Shown piece after piece: positions 9,189-17,627 of a stretch of 64,000 nucleotides of DNA. Numbering within the stretch: position 1 is the first letter of the stretch; every line of letters starts with the position of its first letter. The DNA is taken from the NCBI RefSeq assembly GCF_030622045.1, contig NZ_CP130886.1:310001-374000 (forward strand), in the 5' to 3' direction. Both the position numbers and the translations under genes were made by a program. The notes below the pieces were generated by a model that searched no databases, was not told the DNA's origin, and was given only the letters and a program-made list of their open reading frames with translations. The DNA is from Planctellipticum variicoloris. GTDB lineage: Bacteria; Planctomycetota; Planctomycetia; Planctomycetales; Planctomycetaceae.

Positions 9189-9406
9189 GCCGCCGGACGC
9201 GGCACGGGTGCCGACTCAGAGATGGGTTGGGCGTGGATGCCCCGTTCGGCGGCGTTGAATGACCAGCTCTGGTGTCGCGAGCTGGAGTTCACCGCGCCCC
9301 CGCACGTGATCAGGCTCCAGGCAGACTTGTCTGTCTGGACCGCCCGAAGAGTCGTCAGGGCTGGTGGCCCGGACTTCCTGTCTGGGGGGCTGGCTACGAT
9401 AGACTG

Positions 9407-10408
9407 CTATGCAGGGACCGGAATCTTACCCAGGATCTGGCGGATCGCGAGCTGAGCCCGCTGCCGCTGCCCTTCACGCAGCACGCCCCGACAGACGACG
9501 CGGTGCGCGAGGACCGGCACCGCCAGACGTTTCACATCATCCGGGACGACAAAATTCCGCCCGAGAATCAGGGCCAGGCTCTGGCAGGCGCGATACAGCG
9601 TCAGGGCGCCGCGGGTGCTGACGCCAAGCTGCAACTGCTCGTGCGATCGTGTGGCGGCGACAATGTCGAGCAGATAGTCGTTGATGGAATCGTCAACGCG
9701 AACCTCGCGCGCCTGCTGCTGCAGACCGCGCAACTGCTCCAGACTGATCACCGGCTGCAGCTTGTCGACAGGCTCGCCCGAGCGGTGCTGAGTAAGTACC
9801 GCTCGCTCGACGTCGCGAGCCGGGTATCCCAGTTCGACGCAGAGCATGAATCGATCGAGCTGATTCTCGGGCAGCGGATACGTCCCCTCATATTCGAACG
9901 GGTTCTGCGTCGCCAGCACGAAGAACGGGGCCTCGAGCTGGTGCGTCTGCCCTTCGATGGAGACCTGCCCTTCGCTCATCGCCTCCAGCAGAGCGCTCTG
10001 GGTTCGCGGAGTCGTCCGATTGATCTCGTCCGCCAGCAGGACGTGGGTGAAGATCGGTCCCCGGCGAAACTCAAAGTCCCCCAGATTCGGCAGGTAGACG
10101 CTCGATCCCAGAATGTCGCTGGGGAGCATGTCCGGCGTGAACTGCAGCCGCTTGAAATCGCAGTTGATGCTCCGGGCGATCGATTTGGCCAGCGACGTTT
10201 TCCCCACCCCCGGGACGTCCTCAACCAGAATGTGCCCCTCGGCGAGCAGTGCGACCAGCGTCAGTTGAATGGGTTCCGGCTTTCCCAGAACCGCCGAGCT
10301 GATATTGCGTTCCAACGCTGCGATCAACGAGTGCGCGTCCGACACGCTCAATCCTTGCTGCTGGCGGATGGGATCCCCCGGTCGGCTCGACGGAGCTCCG
10401 GAATCCAT
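9407..10408 (-). CDS. MoxR-family AAA+ ATPase
   Basis: This 333-residue AAA+ ATPase has Walker A GVGKT at 67-71, Walker B LLADEIN at 124-130, sensor-1 ATQNP at 166-170 and 'YPLPENQLDRF' typical of MoxR proteins. It ends with the helical lid domain ('LGVSTRGALTLYRA'). MoxR ATPases act as chaperone-like machines, usually with a DUF58 protein and VWA-domain partners encoded next to them. No such partner is adjacent here: upstream on the same strand is the bestrophin-like gene, 136 bp away. The nucleotide-binding motifs are all intact, so it should be active. Confidence 0.95.
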   Translation of the reverse strand: MDSGAPSSRPGDPIRQQQGLSVSDAHSLIAALERNISSAVLGKPEPIQLTLVALLAEGHILVEDVPGVGKTSLAKSIARSINCDFKRLQFTPDMLPSDILGSSVYLPNLGDFEFRRGPIFTHVLLADEINRTTPRTQSALLEAMSEGQVSIEGQTHQLEAPFFVLATQNPFEYEGTYPLPENQLDRFMLCVELGYPARDVERAVLTQHRSGEPVDKLQPVISLEQLRGLQQQAREVRVDDSINDYLLDIVAATRSHEQLQLGVSTRGALTLYRACQSLALILGRNFVVPDDVKRLAVPVLAHRVVCRGVLREGQRQRAQLAIRQILGKIPVPA

Positions 10409-10544
10409 AGCGTCCGCAAATTGACGAGCAGACGCAACTGCTGGAACGTGGGGTTTTCACCATTCCGAAGTGGGCGCCCCGCAGGAACCACTGTTCATCC
10501 GGCAAGAATTCGGCGCGGAAATCCCACGTCCGAGGGTGGAAGTC

Positions 10545-11423
10545 TCACGTCCGAGGAAGAATGTCCCGCAGATTCCCCTCGATATTCCGACAAATCTCGT
10601 CGAGCGGCAGATCGTTGTCGTCCGTGCCGAACGGATCCTCAATTTCCACGCCGATCTCTTCGATTCCAAACAGCACGTAGGCCAGAAGCAGCGTTACAAT
10701 GATCGTATCCCAGCCAAACTGGCTGACGAGCGCCAGCGGCAACGTAAAACAATACGCCATCAACGCCCGACGGAGATGCACCGCGTAAGCAAACGGCAGC
10801 GGGGTGGACCGGATTCGCTCACACCCCCCCAGATAGTCGATCAGCAGTTGGACGTTCTGATCGATCTGCGACTGCTGGATATCGCTGATCGCACCATCCG
10901 CCCGAGCGTCTTCGATCAGTGCGGTGATCCGACGGGCGACTGCCAGCGGCACGTGATCGGCCGCAACAACTGCGGCGACTTGATCGGGCGGCAATTCGTC
11001 CCGCAGATTCCCCAGTTCGCGACTTCCTCGCAACCGGTACATGGCAGACCAGGGAAATGCGATCGTCCACAGCAGGATCTGGCGGGCGAGATCGGGCCGT
11101 CCGACGATCCAGGTCGAGGAGAGGCGGGCAAGATTGCGGGTCTCGTTGACGATTCCGCCCCAGAACTTACGACCCTCCCAGAACCGGTCGTACGACGCAT
11201 TCGTGCGGAAAACCAGCAGCAATCCCAGAGCCGCTCCGATCAGCGCGTGGGCCGTCTCCGGCACCGCCAGGTCGAACCACCCCTCCGGCAGCAGCATATG
11301 CAGGCTGACGACGATCACAGACCAGAGCACGCACAGGCTTACCCGGCCGAGGATCTCCCGGACCATCGAGCCTTCGACGTCAAACAGATGGTCGGTCCAC
11401 CGGTGGGGGTCGTATTTCGTCAT
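10545..11423 (-). CDS. Bestrophin-like anion channel
   Basis: At 292 residues this fits the bacterial bestrophin family (pentameric anion or cation channels of the inner membrane). ATG 11423 ('MTKYDPHRWTDHLF') is preferred to the longer start at 11456. Features are membrane helices at about 25-45 and 50-75, the conserved 'LLVFRTNASYDRFWEGRKFWG' region, and two further hydrophobic helices near 215-255 ('TLPLALVSQFGWDTIIVTLL'). The cytoplasmic tail ends with the acidic 'IGVEIEDPFGTDDNDLPLD', a hallmark of the family. Ion selectivity cannot be read from this. Confidence 0.92.
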   Translation of the reverse strand: MTKYDPHRWTDHLFDVEGSMVREILGRVSLCVLWSVIVVSLHMLLPEGWFDLAVPETAHALIGAALGLLLVFRTNASYDRFWEGRKFWGGIVNETRNLARLSSTWIVGRPDLARQILLWTIAFPWSAMYRLRGSRELGNLRDELPPDQVAAVVAADHVPLAVARRITALIEDARADGAISDIQQSQIDQNVQLLIDYLGGCERIRSTPLPFAYAVHLRRALMAYCFTLPLALVSQFGWDTIIVTLLLAYVLFGIEEIGVEIEDPFGTDDNDLPLDEICRNIEGNLRDILPRT

Positions 11424-11513
11424 GGCGACGAGTTGTAGTCGGGGCCGGTCGATCAATCAATCGGCGAATCGCCGCACCATTCGACCAATTGGCGTTTCTC
11501 CCGCCGGAGTGTC

Positions 11514-11519
11514 TATAAT
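11514..11519 (+). promoter_or_regulatory. Possible -10 element
   Basis: A perfect TATAAT lies 57 bp before the start of the PSP1-domain gene. The best -35 candidate (TTGGCG at 11489) is 19 bp upstream, a long spacing, so the call is weak. Confidence 0.35.
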
Positions 11520-11575
11520 CCAAGGTTGGCCAGGTCCCCCCGTTGCCCTCATTCTCCAGGACTCTGCCCCGCCGC

Positions 11576-12736
11576 ATGGATACACCCGCGTCTGAACAGT
11601 CCTACGTTGTGCGCTACGGCAATACCCGGATTGTCGGAGAATTTGCAGCCCGCGGTCTGGGGATGCTCCCCCGCGGTGCGTCCGTCATCATTCGCAGCGA
11701 TCGCGGCGCCGAATGGGGCACGGTCCTCTGCCCCGCGACCGAGCAGACGCGAACGTATCTGGGGGGCAAATTCGAACACGGTCGCGTCCTGCGCATTGCC
11801 ACGCCCGAGGACGAAGTTCAGCGGGATCGCGTCGCCGATCTCGAACGGGACGAATTCGCGGCCTGCCGCGACCTCGTCAAAGAACGCAACCTGCAGATGC
11901 AGCTCGTCGACGTCGAACATATCTTCGGCGGCGAACGGCTGGTCTTTTACTACGTTGCCGAACAACGCATCGACTTCCGCGAGCTCGTGAAGGCTCTGGC
12001 CAAGACTCTGCAGATTCGGATTGAAATGCGGCAGATGGGCGTCCGCGACGAAGCCAAACTGCTCGCCGACTACGGGGACTGCGGCAAACCGGTCTGCTGC
12101 AATACCTTCCTGCGCGAAATGCCGCCTGTCTCGATGAAAATGGCCAAGCTGCAGAAGGCCACGCTCGACCCGAACAAGATCTCCGGCCGCTGCGGCCGCC
12201 TGAAATGCTGCCTGCGCTACGAATACGACACCTACGAAGATCATCGCAAGGAATTGCCCCCCGTCGGCGCGACCGTGCTCACCAAGCAGGGAACCGGTCG
12301 CGTGGTCGGCCAGGAACTACTCGCGAAAAAGCTGATGGTCGCCTACGAAGGGTCCCGCTACATCCTCACCAGTTTCGACGACGTAATCACGGTCGTCAGC
12401 ACCCGGTCGGGCGGTTCGCAGAATCCGCCGCGTCAGGCCGGTGAAGGCGAACGCTCCGGTGATCAGCCCTCCGAGCCGCGCGAGGCTCGACCGCCGCGCC
12501 GCGAGAATGGCGACGGCCCGCGGCCGCCAGGCCCCGAAGGCCAGCGCGATCGCGCCGGCGGTCGTCCCCCCAGACCCCGTCCGCCGCGACGGAATGAGGA
12601 GCCTCGAACGGAAGGGGAAGCCCCGGTGCAACAACAAGCGCCGCCAGGATTGGCTGCGGACTCATCTCCCCCGCAGCCATCGCCCCCCCCTTCGCCCCCC
12701 GAACCCGAAGACGACTTCGGCGTGATGCCGGAATAG
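11576..12736 (+). CDS. PSP1-domain protein (YaaT/RicT-like)
   Basis: This is a 386-residue protein; ATG 11576 is preferred because the longer frame adds a non-conserved leader. Residues about 10-250 form the PSP1 domain: 'VVRYGNTRIVGEF', 'IRSDRGAEWGTV', 'VDVEHIFGGERLVFYYVAE', then the cysteine set 'DCGKPVCC' and 'SGRCGRLKCCLRYEY', as in RicT/YaaT. In Bacillus RicT is part of an iron-sulphur complex that affects RNase Y and phosphorelay signalling; the role in planctomycetes is unknown. The last 110 residues are a Pro/Arg/Glu-rich low-complexity tail that is not part of the family and looks RNA-binding or disordered. Confidence 0.9.
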   Translation: MDTPASEQSYVVRYGNTRIVGEFAARGLGMLPRGASVIIRSDRGAEWGTVLCPATEQTRTYLGGKFEHGRVLRIATPEDEVQRDRVADLERDEFAACRDLVKERNLQMQLVDVEHIFGGERLVFYYVAEQRIDFRELVKALAKTLQIRIEMRQMGVRDEAKLLADYGDCGKPVCCNTFLREMPPVSMKMAKLQKATLDPNKISGRCGRLKCCLRYEYDTYEDHRKELPPVGATVLTKQGTGRVVGQELLAKKLMVAYEGSRYILTSFDDVITVVSTRSGGSQNPPRQAGEGERSGDQPSEPREARPPRRENGDGPRPPGPEGQRDRAGGRPPRPRPPRRNEEPRTEGEAPVQQQAPPGLAADSSPPQPSPPPSPPEPEDDFGVMPE

Positions 12737-12884
12737 GGCGAAAAGCAGTGGGTGGTGGATCGTGGGTAGTGGTTGGTGAAGGCCGGCGGACCAGCAATTC
12801 ACGTTTCATCACCCGGTTGGCGGCAGGGCCGCGGCATCATTTCAGCCGCCGGTAACCGGTGCCAGAGGGGCGATGACACCCCTC

Positions 12885-12924
12885 AAAAAAACAGAGCGGC
12901 CCGGTCCTTCCGAAGACCGGGCCG
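12885..12924 (-). terminator. Rho-independent terminator of nrdJ
   Basis: Read on the minus strand, an 11-bp stem (12914-12924 with 12896-12906) with an 8-nt loop is followed by a run of seven Ts (12885-12891). It lies about 170 bp past the nrdJ stop codon. Confidence 0.8.
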
Positions 12925-13038
12925 CCGAAAACCCCGCAGGTCGCCAATCCTTCAGCGAGTCGGCGAGGCAGTTCACATTTCCATTCGCACGTCACGCGAC
13001 CGTCGGTCTTCAATTCCTGACGGCATCCCGCGGCCGGC

Positions 13039-13066
13039 GACTCGCATGGTCTAACCCATGCGAGTC
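13039..13066. repeat. Perfect 11-bp inverted repeat
   Basis: The arms 13039-13049 and 13056-13066 are perfectly complementary around a 6-nt loop, 28 bp past the nrdJ stop codon. There is no T run, so it is more likely a dispersed palindromic element or an mRNA-stabilising hairpin than a terminator. Confidence 0.6.
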
Positions 13067-13093
13067 CGCGCCCCCCCGTGCGGCTGGCATCAC

Positions 13094-16078
13094 CTAGCTG
13101 CAGCCCTGGCTGGTGCCGCAGTTGTGGCAGAGGTAGCAGGCTCCGTTCCGGACGGTGATCGCGCCGCAATTGCTGCAGGCGGGAGCATCCGACTGGAACT
13201 TGGAAAACTGCTGGCTCAGGAGCTGGTTGGCCAGCTCGACGGCCGCAGCCGAGTTCGCGGACGCCGTCGTGGAACTCTGCAACCGGTTGGCGATCGCCAG
13301 CGGGAGCGACTTCGTCTTCGTGGCCGAGACCGCGGGCTCCGTGCGGGGAGCGGTCCCGGCCGCGGGATGAGTTTCCTCGGCGTCGCCACCCTCCTCGACC
13401 CCTGACGGGGCATGGCGTTTCGGAGCATTGGCTTCGCGATAGCCCGCGATGAACTGCATCCCCAGGAAGCGGAAGATGTAGTCAACCACGCTCTTGGCGT
13501 TCGGAATATCCGGGTTCTGCGTCCAGCCGGACGGCTCGAACCGCATGTGCGAGAATTTCTCGACGAGCACCTGCAGCGGCACGCCGTACTGCAGACACAT
13601 CGACGTCTCGGTGCCGATGACATCCATCAGGCCGCCAATCGTGCTCCCTTCCTTCGCCATGCTGATAAACAGCTCGCCCGGAGCACCATCTTCGAACAGC
13701 CCGACGGTGATGTAGCCGTCGTGACCGCCCACCGAGAACTTGTGAGTGATCGAATTTCGCGTAGCAGGCAGGCGACGACGCAACGGCTGGCCCGGCTGAG
13801 CCTTCTTGCCGCCGCTGGAGTCCTTCGACGTATTGAGGGGCTGACTCTGCTTGGAGCCGTCGCGATAGATCGCAAGGGCCTTCAGCCCCAGCCGCCAGCC
13901 TTCGTGGTACGCCTTCTGGATGTCTTCGACCGTCGAGTCGGCCGGCATGTTGACCGTCTTCGAGATCGCTCCCGAAAGGAACGGCTGAGCCGCCGCCATC
14001 ATCTTGATGTGGGCCTTCCAGTGGATCGTCCGCTGCCCGCCCGCCGCCTTGAACGCACAGTCGAAGACCGGCAGGTGCTCGCTGGCCAGCCCCGGCGCCC
14101 CTTCGATCATCCCCTTCTCTTCGATCGACTTGATGATCGCATCGGTCGTCGGCACATCGTAACCCAGCGACTTCAGAGCCATCGGCACCGTCCGGTTGAC
14201 GATCTTCATCATCCCTCCGCCGGCAAGCTGCTTGTACTTCACAAGGGCGATGTCCGGCTCGATGCCCGTCGTATCGCAATCCATCATGAAGGCGATCGTC
14301 CCGGTCGGCGCCAGCACCGTCGCCTGCGCGTTGCGATAACCATACTGACGCCCCATATCGACGCATTCGTCCCAGACCTGCCCCGCCGACTCGCGCAGAT
14401 AATCCGGGCAGGAGTAGTCGATCCGGTCGACCGCGTCGCGGTGCATCCGCATCACGCGGAGCATCGCATCCGCGTTCGGCGGGTAGCCCTCGAAGGGACC
14501 CATGTGGGCCGCGATCCGCGACGACGTCGTGTAGGCCTGGCCGGTCATGATCGCAGTGATCGCACCGCAGATCCCCCGACCCGAATCGCTGTCGTAGGGA
14601 ATGCCCATCGACATCAGCAGACTGCCGATGTTCGCAAACCCCAGCCCCAGCGGCCGATACATATGGCTGTTGGTCGCAATATCCGGCGTCGGATAGCTGG
14701 CGTGATCGACCAGAATCTCCTGAGCCGTGAAGAAGATCGCGACGGCCTTGCGGAAGCGGTCGACGTCGAACTGGCCGTCCGCCCGCTGGTACTTCCGCAG
14801 GTTCAGGCTCGCCAGGTTGCACGCCGTATCGTCGAGGAACATGTATTCCGAGCATGGATTCGAGGCATTGATCCGGCCGGAATTCGGGCACGTGTGCCAG
14901 CGATTGATCGTCGTGTCGTACTGGACCCCGGGGTCGCCGCAGAACCAGGCGCTCTCGGCCATCTTGTGCAGCAGTTCGCGGGCGTCGTACTGCGGCCCGA
15001 ACCGGTTCGGATCGGTCACCCAGCGCGTCTTCCAGGGCTTCCCCTCTTCGACCGCCCGCATGAACTCGTCGCTGAGGCGAACCGACAGGTTCGCGTTCTG
15101 GAACATGATCGAGCTGTAGGCTTCGCCGTTGAAGTTCGAGTCGTATTCGCCCGACTCAATCAGCGTGTGAGCCTTCTTCTCTTCTTTCGATTTGCACTCG
15201 ATGAATTCGAGAATGTCCGGATGCCAGTCCTTCAGCGACTGCATCTTGGCCGCCCGGCGGGTCTTGCCGCCCGACTTGACCACTGCGGCAATCTGATCGT
15301 AGACCCGCATGAACGAGAGGGGACCGGATGGCGTTCCGCCGCCCGACAGCTTCTCCTTGGAACTGCGGATGCTGGAAAGGTCGGTCCCGGTGCCGGAGCC
15401 GAACTTGAACAGCATGGCCTCGCTGGTCGCGAGACGCATGATGTCTTCCATGTTGTCGTCGACCGCCTGGATGAAACAGGCGGAGGCCTGAGGCACCTCG
15501 TAGGAACTGTCCGGACGCTCGACCTCGCGGGATTTCACATTCCAGTGATAGTTCCCGCGGCTCCCCTTCACGCCGTACTGATGGAACAGTCCGACGTTGA
15601 ACCAGACCGGAGAATTGAACGACCCGTACTGATGCAGGCAGAGCCAGGCCAGATCCTTGTAGAAGTTCTCGCCGTCCTCGACGCTGGCAAAGTACCCGTC
15701 GGCGATCCCCCAGTCGGCGATCGTCCGCGCCACGCGATGGATCACCTGGCGGACGCTGCGCTCCCGTTCCGCCGTCCCGTGCTCGCCGTAAAAATACTTG
15801 CTGACGACCACGTTCGTCGCGAGCCCGCTCCACTGCACGGGGATTTCGCAGTCCGTCTGCTCGAACAGAACCTTGCCGTTCTCGTCTTTAATGGCCGCCG
15901 TCCGCCGATCCCACTCGACCGTATCGAATGGATCTTGATTCGGGGGACAGAAGTTCGGGTCGACGCTCATCGGCCGCAACTCCGGAAGATTGCGGTGACT
16001 GTGGCCGTTCGCCTGATGCCCGTTCGCAACCGCGACCGGGGAATCAGAGGGGGACATTCCTTTGGACTGGTGCATCAT
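13094..16078 (-). CDS. nrdJ: Adenosylcobalamin-dependent ribonucleotide reductase (class II)
   Basis: This 994-residue enzyme reduces ribonucleotides to deoxyribonucleotides for DNA synthesis, using a B12-derived radical. ATG 16078 is chosen for the AGGAG about 5 bp upstream; the frame stays open beyond it into the promoter. Family features include 'SFNSPVWFNVG', 'QASACFIQAVDDNMEDI', 'KFGSGTGTDLSSIRSS', and the active-site loop 'INASNPCSEYMFLDD' with the N-x-C-x-E radical signature. The C-terminus has CxxC pairs (CSNCG, CHNC) that resemble a zinc ribbon and may re-reduce the active site. A short Ala-rich linker precedes it. An upstream promoter, NrdR-like boxes and a leader hairpin suggest control by dNTP status. 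No cobalamin-biosynthesis gene is nearby. Confidence 0.96.
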   Translation of the reverse strand: MMHQSKGMSPSDSPVAVANGHQANGHSHRNLPELRPMSVDPNFCPPNQDPFDTVEWDRRTAAIKDENGKVLFEQTDCEIPVQWSGLATNVVVSKYFYGEHGTAERERSVRQVIHRVARTIADWGIADGYFASVEDGENFYKDLAWLCLHQYGSFNSPVWFNVGLFHQYGVKGSRGNYHWNVKSREVERPDSSYEVPQASACFIQAVDDNMEDIMRLATSEAMLFKFGSGTGTDLSSIRSSKEKLSGGGTPSGPLSFMRVYDQIAAVVKSGGKTRRAAKMQSLKDWHPDILEFIECKSKEEKKAHTLIESGEYDSNFNGEAYSSIMFQNANLSVRLSDEFMRAVEEGKPWKTRWVTDPNRFGPQYDARELLHKMAESAWFCGDPGVQYDTTINRWHTCPNSGRINASNPCSEYMFLDDTACNLASLNLRKYQRADGQFDVDRFRKAVAIFFTAQEILVDHASYPTPDIATNSHMYRPLGLGFANIGSLLMSMGIPYDSDSGRGICGAITAIMTGQAYTTSSRIAAHMGPFEGYPPNADAMLRVMRMHRDAVDRIDYSCPDYLRESAGQVWDECVDMGRQYGYRNAQATVLAPTGTIAFMMDCDTTGIEPDIALVKYKQLAGGGMMKIVNRTVPMALKSLGYDVPTTDAIIKSIEEKGMIEGAPGLASEHLPVFDCAFKAAGGQRTIHWKAHIKMMAAAQPFLSGAISKTVNMPADSTVEDIQKAYHEGWRLGLKALAIYRDGSKQSQPLNTSKDSSGGKKAQPGQPLRRRLPATRNSITHKFSVGGHDGYITVGLFEDGAPGELFISMAKEGSTIGGLMDVIGTETSMCLQYGVPLQVLVEKFSHMRFEPSGWTQNPDIPNAKSVVDYIFRFLGMQFIAGYREANAPKRHAPSGVEEGGDAEETHPAAGTAPRTEPAVSATKTKSLPLAIANRLQSSTTASANSAAAVELANQLLSQQFSKFQSDAPACSNCGAITVRNGACYLCHNCGTSQGCS

Positions 16079-16166
16079 GCACTCCTGGATTCCGTGCGGG
16101 CAGAGAAAACGGACCGCCTCATAGCAGTCCACGGTACGTGCAGAGTCGCCTGATGGCGAAACTTGG

Positions 16167-16233
16167 GGGCTTTGCGAAGAGTGTGTGGCTGGCGGAAGAC
16201 ACAACCAGTAGGGCCGACGTGTCTGCAAAGCCC
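16167..16233 (-). ncRNA. Structured 5' leader of nrdJ (candidate)
   Basis: In the nrdJ transcript, 15 consecutive bases (16233-16219) can pair with two later segments. The nine bases 16233-16225 pair with 16175-16167, and the next six, 16224-16219, pair with 16202-16197. This leaves a 16-nt apical loop and a 21-nt one-sided bulge. The helix overlaps the NrdR-like box at 16230-16245. It does not show a recognisable B12-box, so a cobalamin riboswitch is not claimed. Its role is inferred only from position. Confidence 0.4.
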
Positions 16234-16276
16234 TAGATATAGTGAATCGGCAACGCGTCCCCACTATAAGCCCCCA
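16230..16276 (-). promoter_or_regulatory. Pair of NrdR-box-like operators
   Basis: The minus-strand 16-mer at 16230-16245 matches the NrdR consensus (acaCwAtATaTwgtgt) at 12 of 16 positions. A second site at 16261-16276 matches well only in one half (TATAGTGG). Their centres are 31 bp apart, the three-turn spacing typical of NrdR box pairs. NrdR is the ATP/dATP-sensing repressor of ribonucleotide reductase genes. The second box overlaps the promoter -10. Confidence 0.55.
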
Positions 16277-16290
16277 ATCTGGATTGTCAA
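16263..16290 (-). promoter_or_regulatory. nrdJ promoter
   Basis: On the minus strand a perfect TTGACA -35 (16285-16290) is separated by 16 bp from TATAGT (16263-16268), a near-consensus sigma-70-type -10. Transcription would start near 16256, leaving a leader of about 178 nt before the nrdJ start. Confidence 0.65.
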
Positions 16291-16604
16291 GAATTGCTCA
16301 CACAAACTCTGGGGGGCCGACCCGCAAGGTCCCCCATAACTTGCGTTCCGGCGAGAACTTACCGACTTTGAAAAAAGTGCGCCAGCCGACCGCCGTTCGA
16401 GCGTCAGACCAGTGCTGCCCGGCCTCGATCAACCGCCATCCGACCAGCGCAGATTTCGTGATTGCGTCTCAACGGTTTATGCTGAAACAAGTTACGGCAT
16501 TGTGAGCCGCCGTGTCAGACTTGCGAAACAACGCCGCGACGCTACTGTGACTGCGCCCCCAGCGCGGGCCTCGCCTTCTCCCCTCGAATCCGAAGACGCC
16601 AAAC
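16291..16604. other. Intergenic region upstream of nrdJ and the DUF486 gene
   Basis: These 314 bp lie between the nrdJ promoter and the divergent DUF486 gene. Apart from presumed promoter sequence for the latter, nothing is recognised. The base composition is less GC-rich than the neighbouring genes. Confidence 0.4.
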
Positions 16605-17018
16605 ATGCTCCGGACCCAGATCCTGACGGTGCTGCTGCTGACAATCTCCAATGTTTTCATGACGTTCGCCTGGTACGGACACCTGAAGTTCAAGCAGTCC
16701 CCCCTCTGGCTGGCGATCCTCGCAAGCTGGCTGATCGCCCTTTTCGAATACTGCTTCCAGGTCCCTGCTAACCGGATCGGCTCCGGCGTCCTGACCGCCG
16801 TCCAGCTCAAGGTCCTGCAGGAAGTCATTACCTTGATTGTGTTTGGCGTCGTAGCCGTGACCTATCTCGGCGAATCCATCCGCTGGAACCACATTCTCGC
16901 CTTCGGACTGATCGCAGTCGCCGTCTTTCTGGTGCAGAGCGATCGCAAGCCCGCCGACGGGAATGACGTCCATCGGACGACGACCGCGGAAAGACCTATT
17001 GACCCCGTCGCCGGTTGA
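16605..17018 (+). CDS. DUF486 / DMT-like small membrane protein
   Basis: This 137-residue protein has four hydrophobic helices at about 3-22, 32-50, 65-90 and 95-112. The phrases 'NVFMTFAWYGHLKF', 'ASWLIALFEYCFQVPANRIG' and 'LQEVITLIVFGVVAVTYLGE' are diagnostic of the DUF486 family in the drug/metabolite transporter clan, whose small members probably act as dimers. The substrate is unknown. The polar C-terminal 25 residues are not conserved. The downstream cysteine-rich gene begins 53 bp later on the same strand, so they may share a transcript. Confidence 0.92.
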   Translation: MLRTQILTVLLLTISNVFMTFAWYGHLKFKQSPLWLAILASWLIALFEYCFQVPANRIGSGVLTAVQLKVLQEVITLIVFGVVAVTYLGESIRWNHILAFGLIAVAVFLVQSDRKPADGNDVHRTTTAERPIDPVAG

Positions 17019-17071
17019 CGAATACTGTCACTGGAGTTGTGCAGTCCTCTTTTCGGTGGGACTTGGTCGTC

Positions 17072-17491
17072 ATGTTTCGCAGCCTGCTGCATCTGATCTG
17101 CTCGGCGTGGATTGCGGCGGTCCTGATGGTCTCGCCGGCCCTCGCCGCGTTGGACTGCGGATGTTGCCAGCCGACAGCCAAAGTTGCGACGCACGCCGGC
17201 AGTTGCGAGCATTGTCAGCCGCCGCAGCGCCCCGACTGCTGCGAGCCCCCCGCAGGTCCGACATCGGATCCCTGCCATGAGTGCCCCAAGTGCCAGCTCC
17301 GCCAGGGCTCCGTCCCCGCCACTGCAGGATCCGAGCGGGTTGTCAGCAGCGATGCGCCGCTGTTGGTCGTCGCACGGATCGAATTGCCGGCCCGGCCGAT
17401 CATTTGCCATGCCAGCCTCGCCTCCCTTTCCGAAGCGGGGCATTCTCCGCCACCCACGCTGATGGTGCTCAACTGCCGCTGGCAGAAATGA
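17072..17491 (+). CDS. Exported cysteine-rich protein
   Basis: This is a 139-residue protein of no recognised family. ATG 17072 places a good signal peptide at the N-terminus ('MFRSLLHLICSAWIAAVLMV', with cleavage after 'SPALA'). The longer frame from 17015 would overlap the DUF486 gene and hide the signal. The mature N-terminal 60 residues hold CGCC, CEHC, a CC pair and CHECPKC, arranged like soft-metal ligands. The remaining half has only isolated cysteines. It lies just upstream of the metallothionein-like gene at 17628, so the two may act together on copper, zinc or another thiophilic metal outside the cytoplasm. That role is inferred only from composition. Confidence 0.7.
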   Translation: MFRSLLHLICSAWIAAVLMVSPALAALDCGCCQPTAKVATHAGSCEHCQPPQRPDCCEPPAGPTSDPCHECPKCQLRQGSVPATAGSERVVSSDAPLLVVARIELPARPIICHASLASLSEAGHSPPPTLMVLNCRWQK

Positions 17492-17627
17492 GTCCTCGCC
17501 CGGGCAGCGCTGCGTGCAGGATCTGACGATCTCTGCGCCTCTTCTGCTGCTCAATCCACGCTCGCCGGCGCTGTTCTGCGCCTGCGATTCCCGTTTTGCG
17601 TGTGTTTCTGGCAAAGGAACTTCCATC

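Larger units (their letters stand above)
12737..13093. other. Intergenic region with repeats and hairpins
   Basis: These 357 bp lie between convergent genes. They contain a GTG-rich imperfect repeat (about 12747-12782) related to one at 53050-53083, a rho-independent terminator for nrdJ at 12885-12924, and a perfect 11-bp hairpin (13039-13049 with 13056-13066, loop TCTAAC). No gene is seen. Confidence 0.6.

Noticed and set aside
13412-16153. Long plus-strand open frame of 913 codons
   Set aside because: It is antisense to nrdJ, which has unambiguous family motifs; the plus-frame peptide is Arg/His-rich without any recognisable domain. It arises from high GC at third positions.
16079-16290. 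Cobalamin riboswitch in the nrdJ leader
   Set aside because: I looked for the B12-box and the conserved GGUG/ACUG core and did not find them. Only a simple helix is supported.
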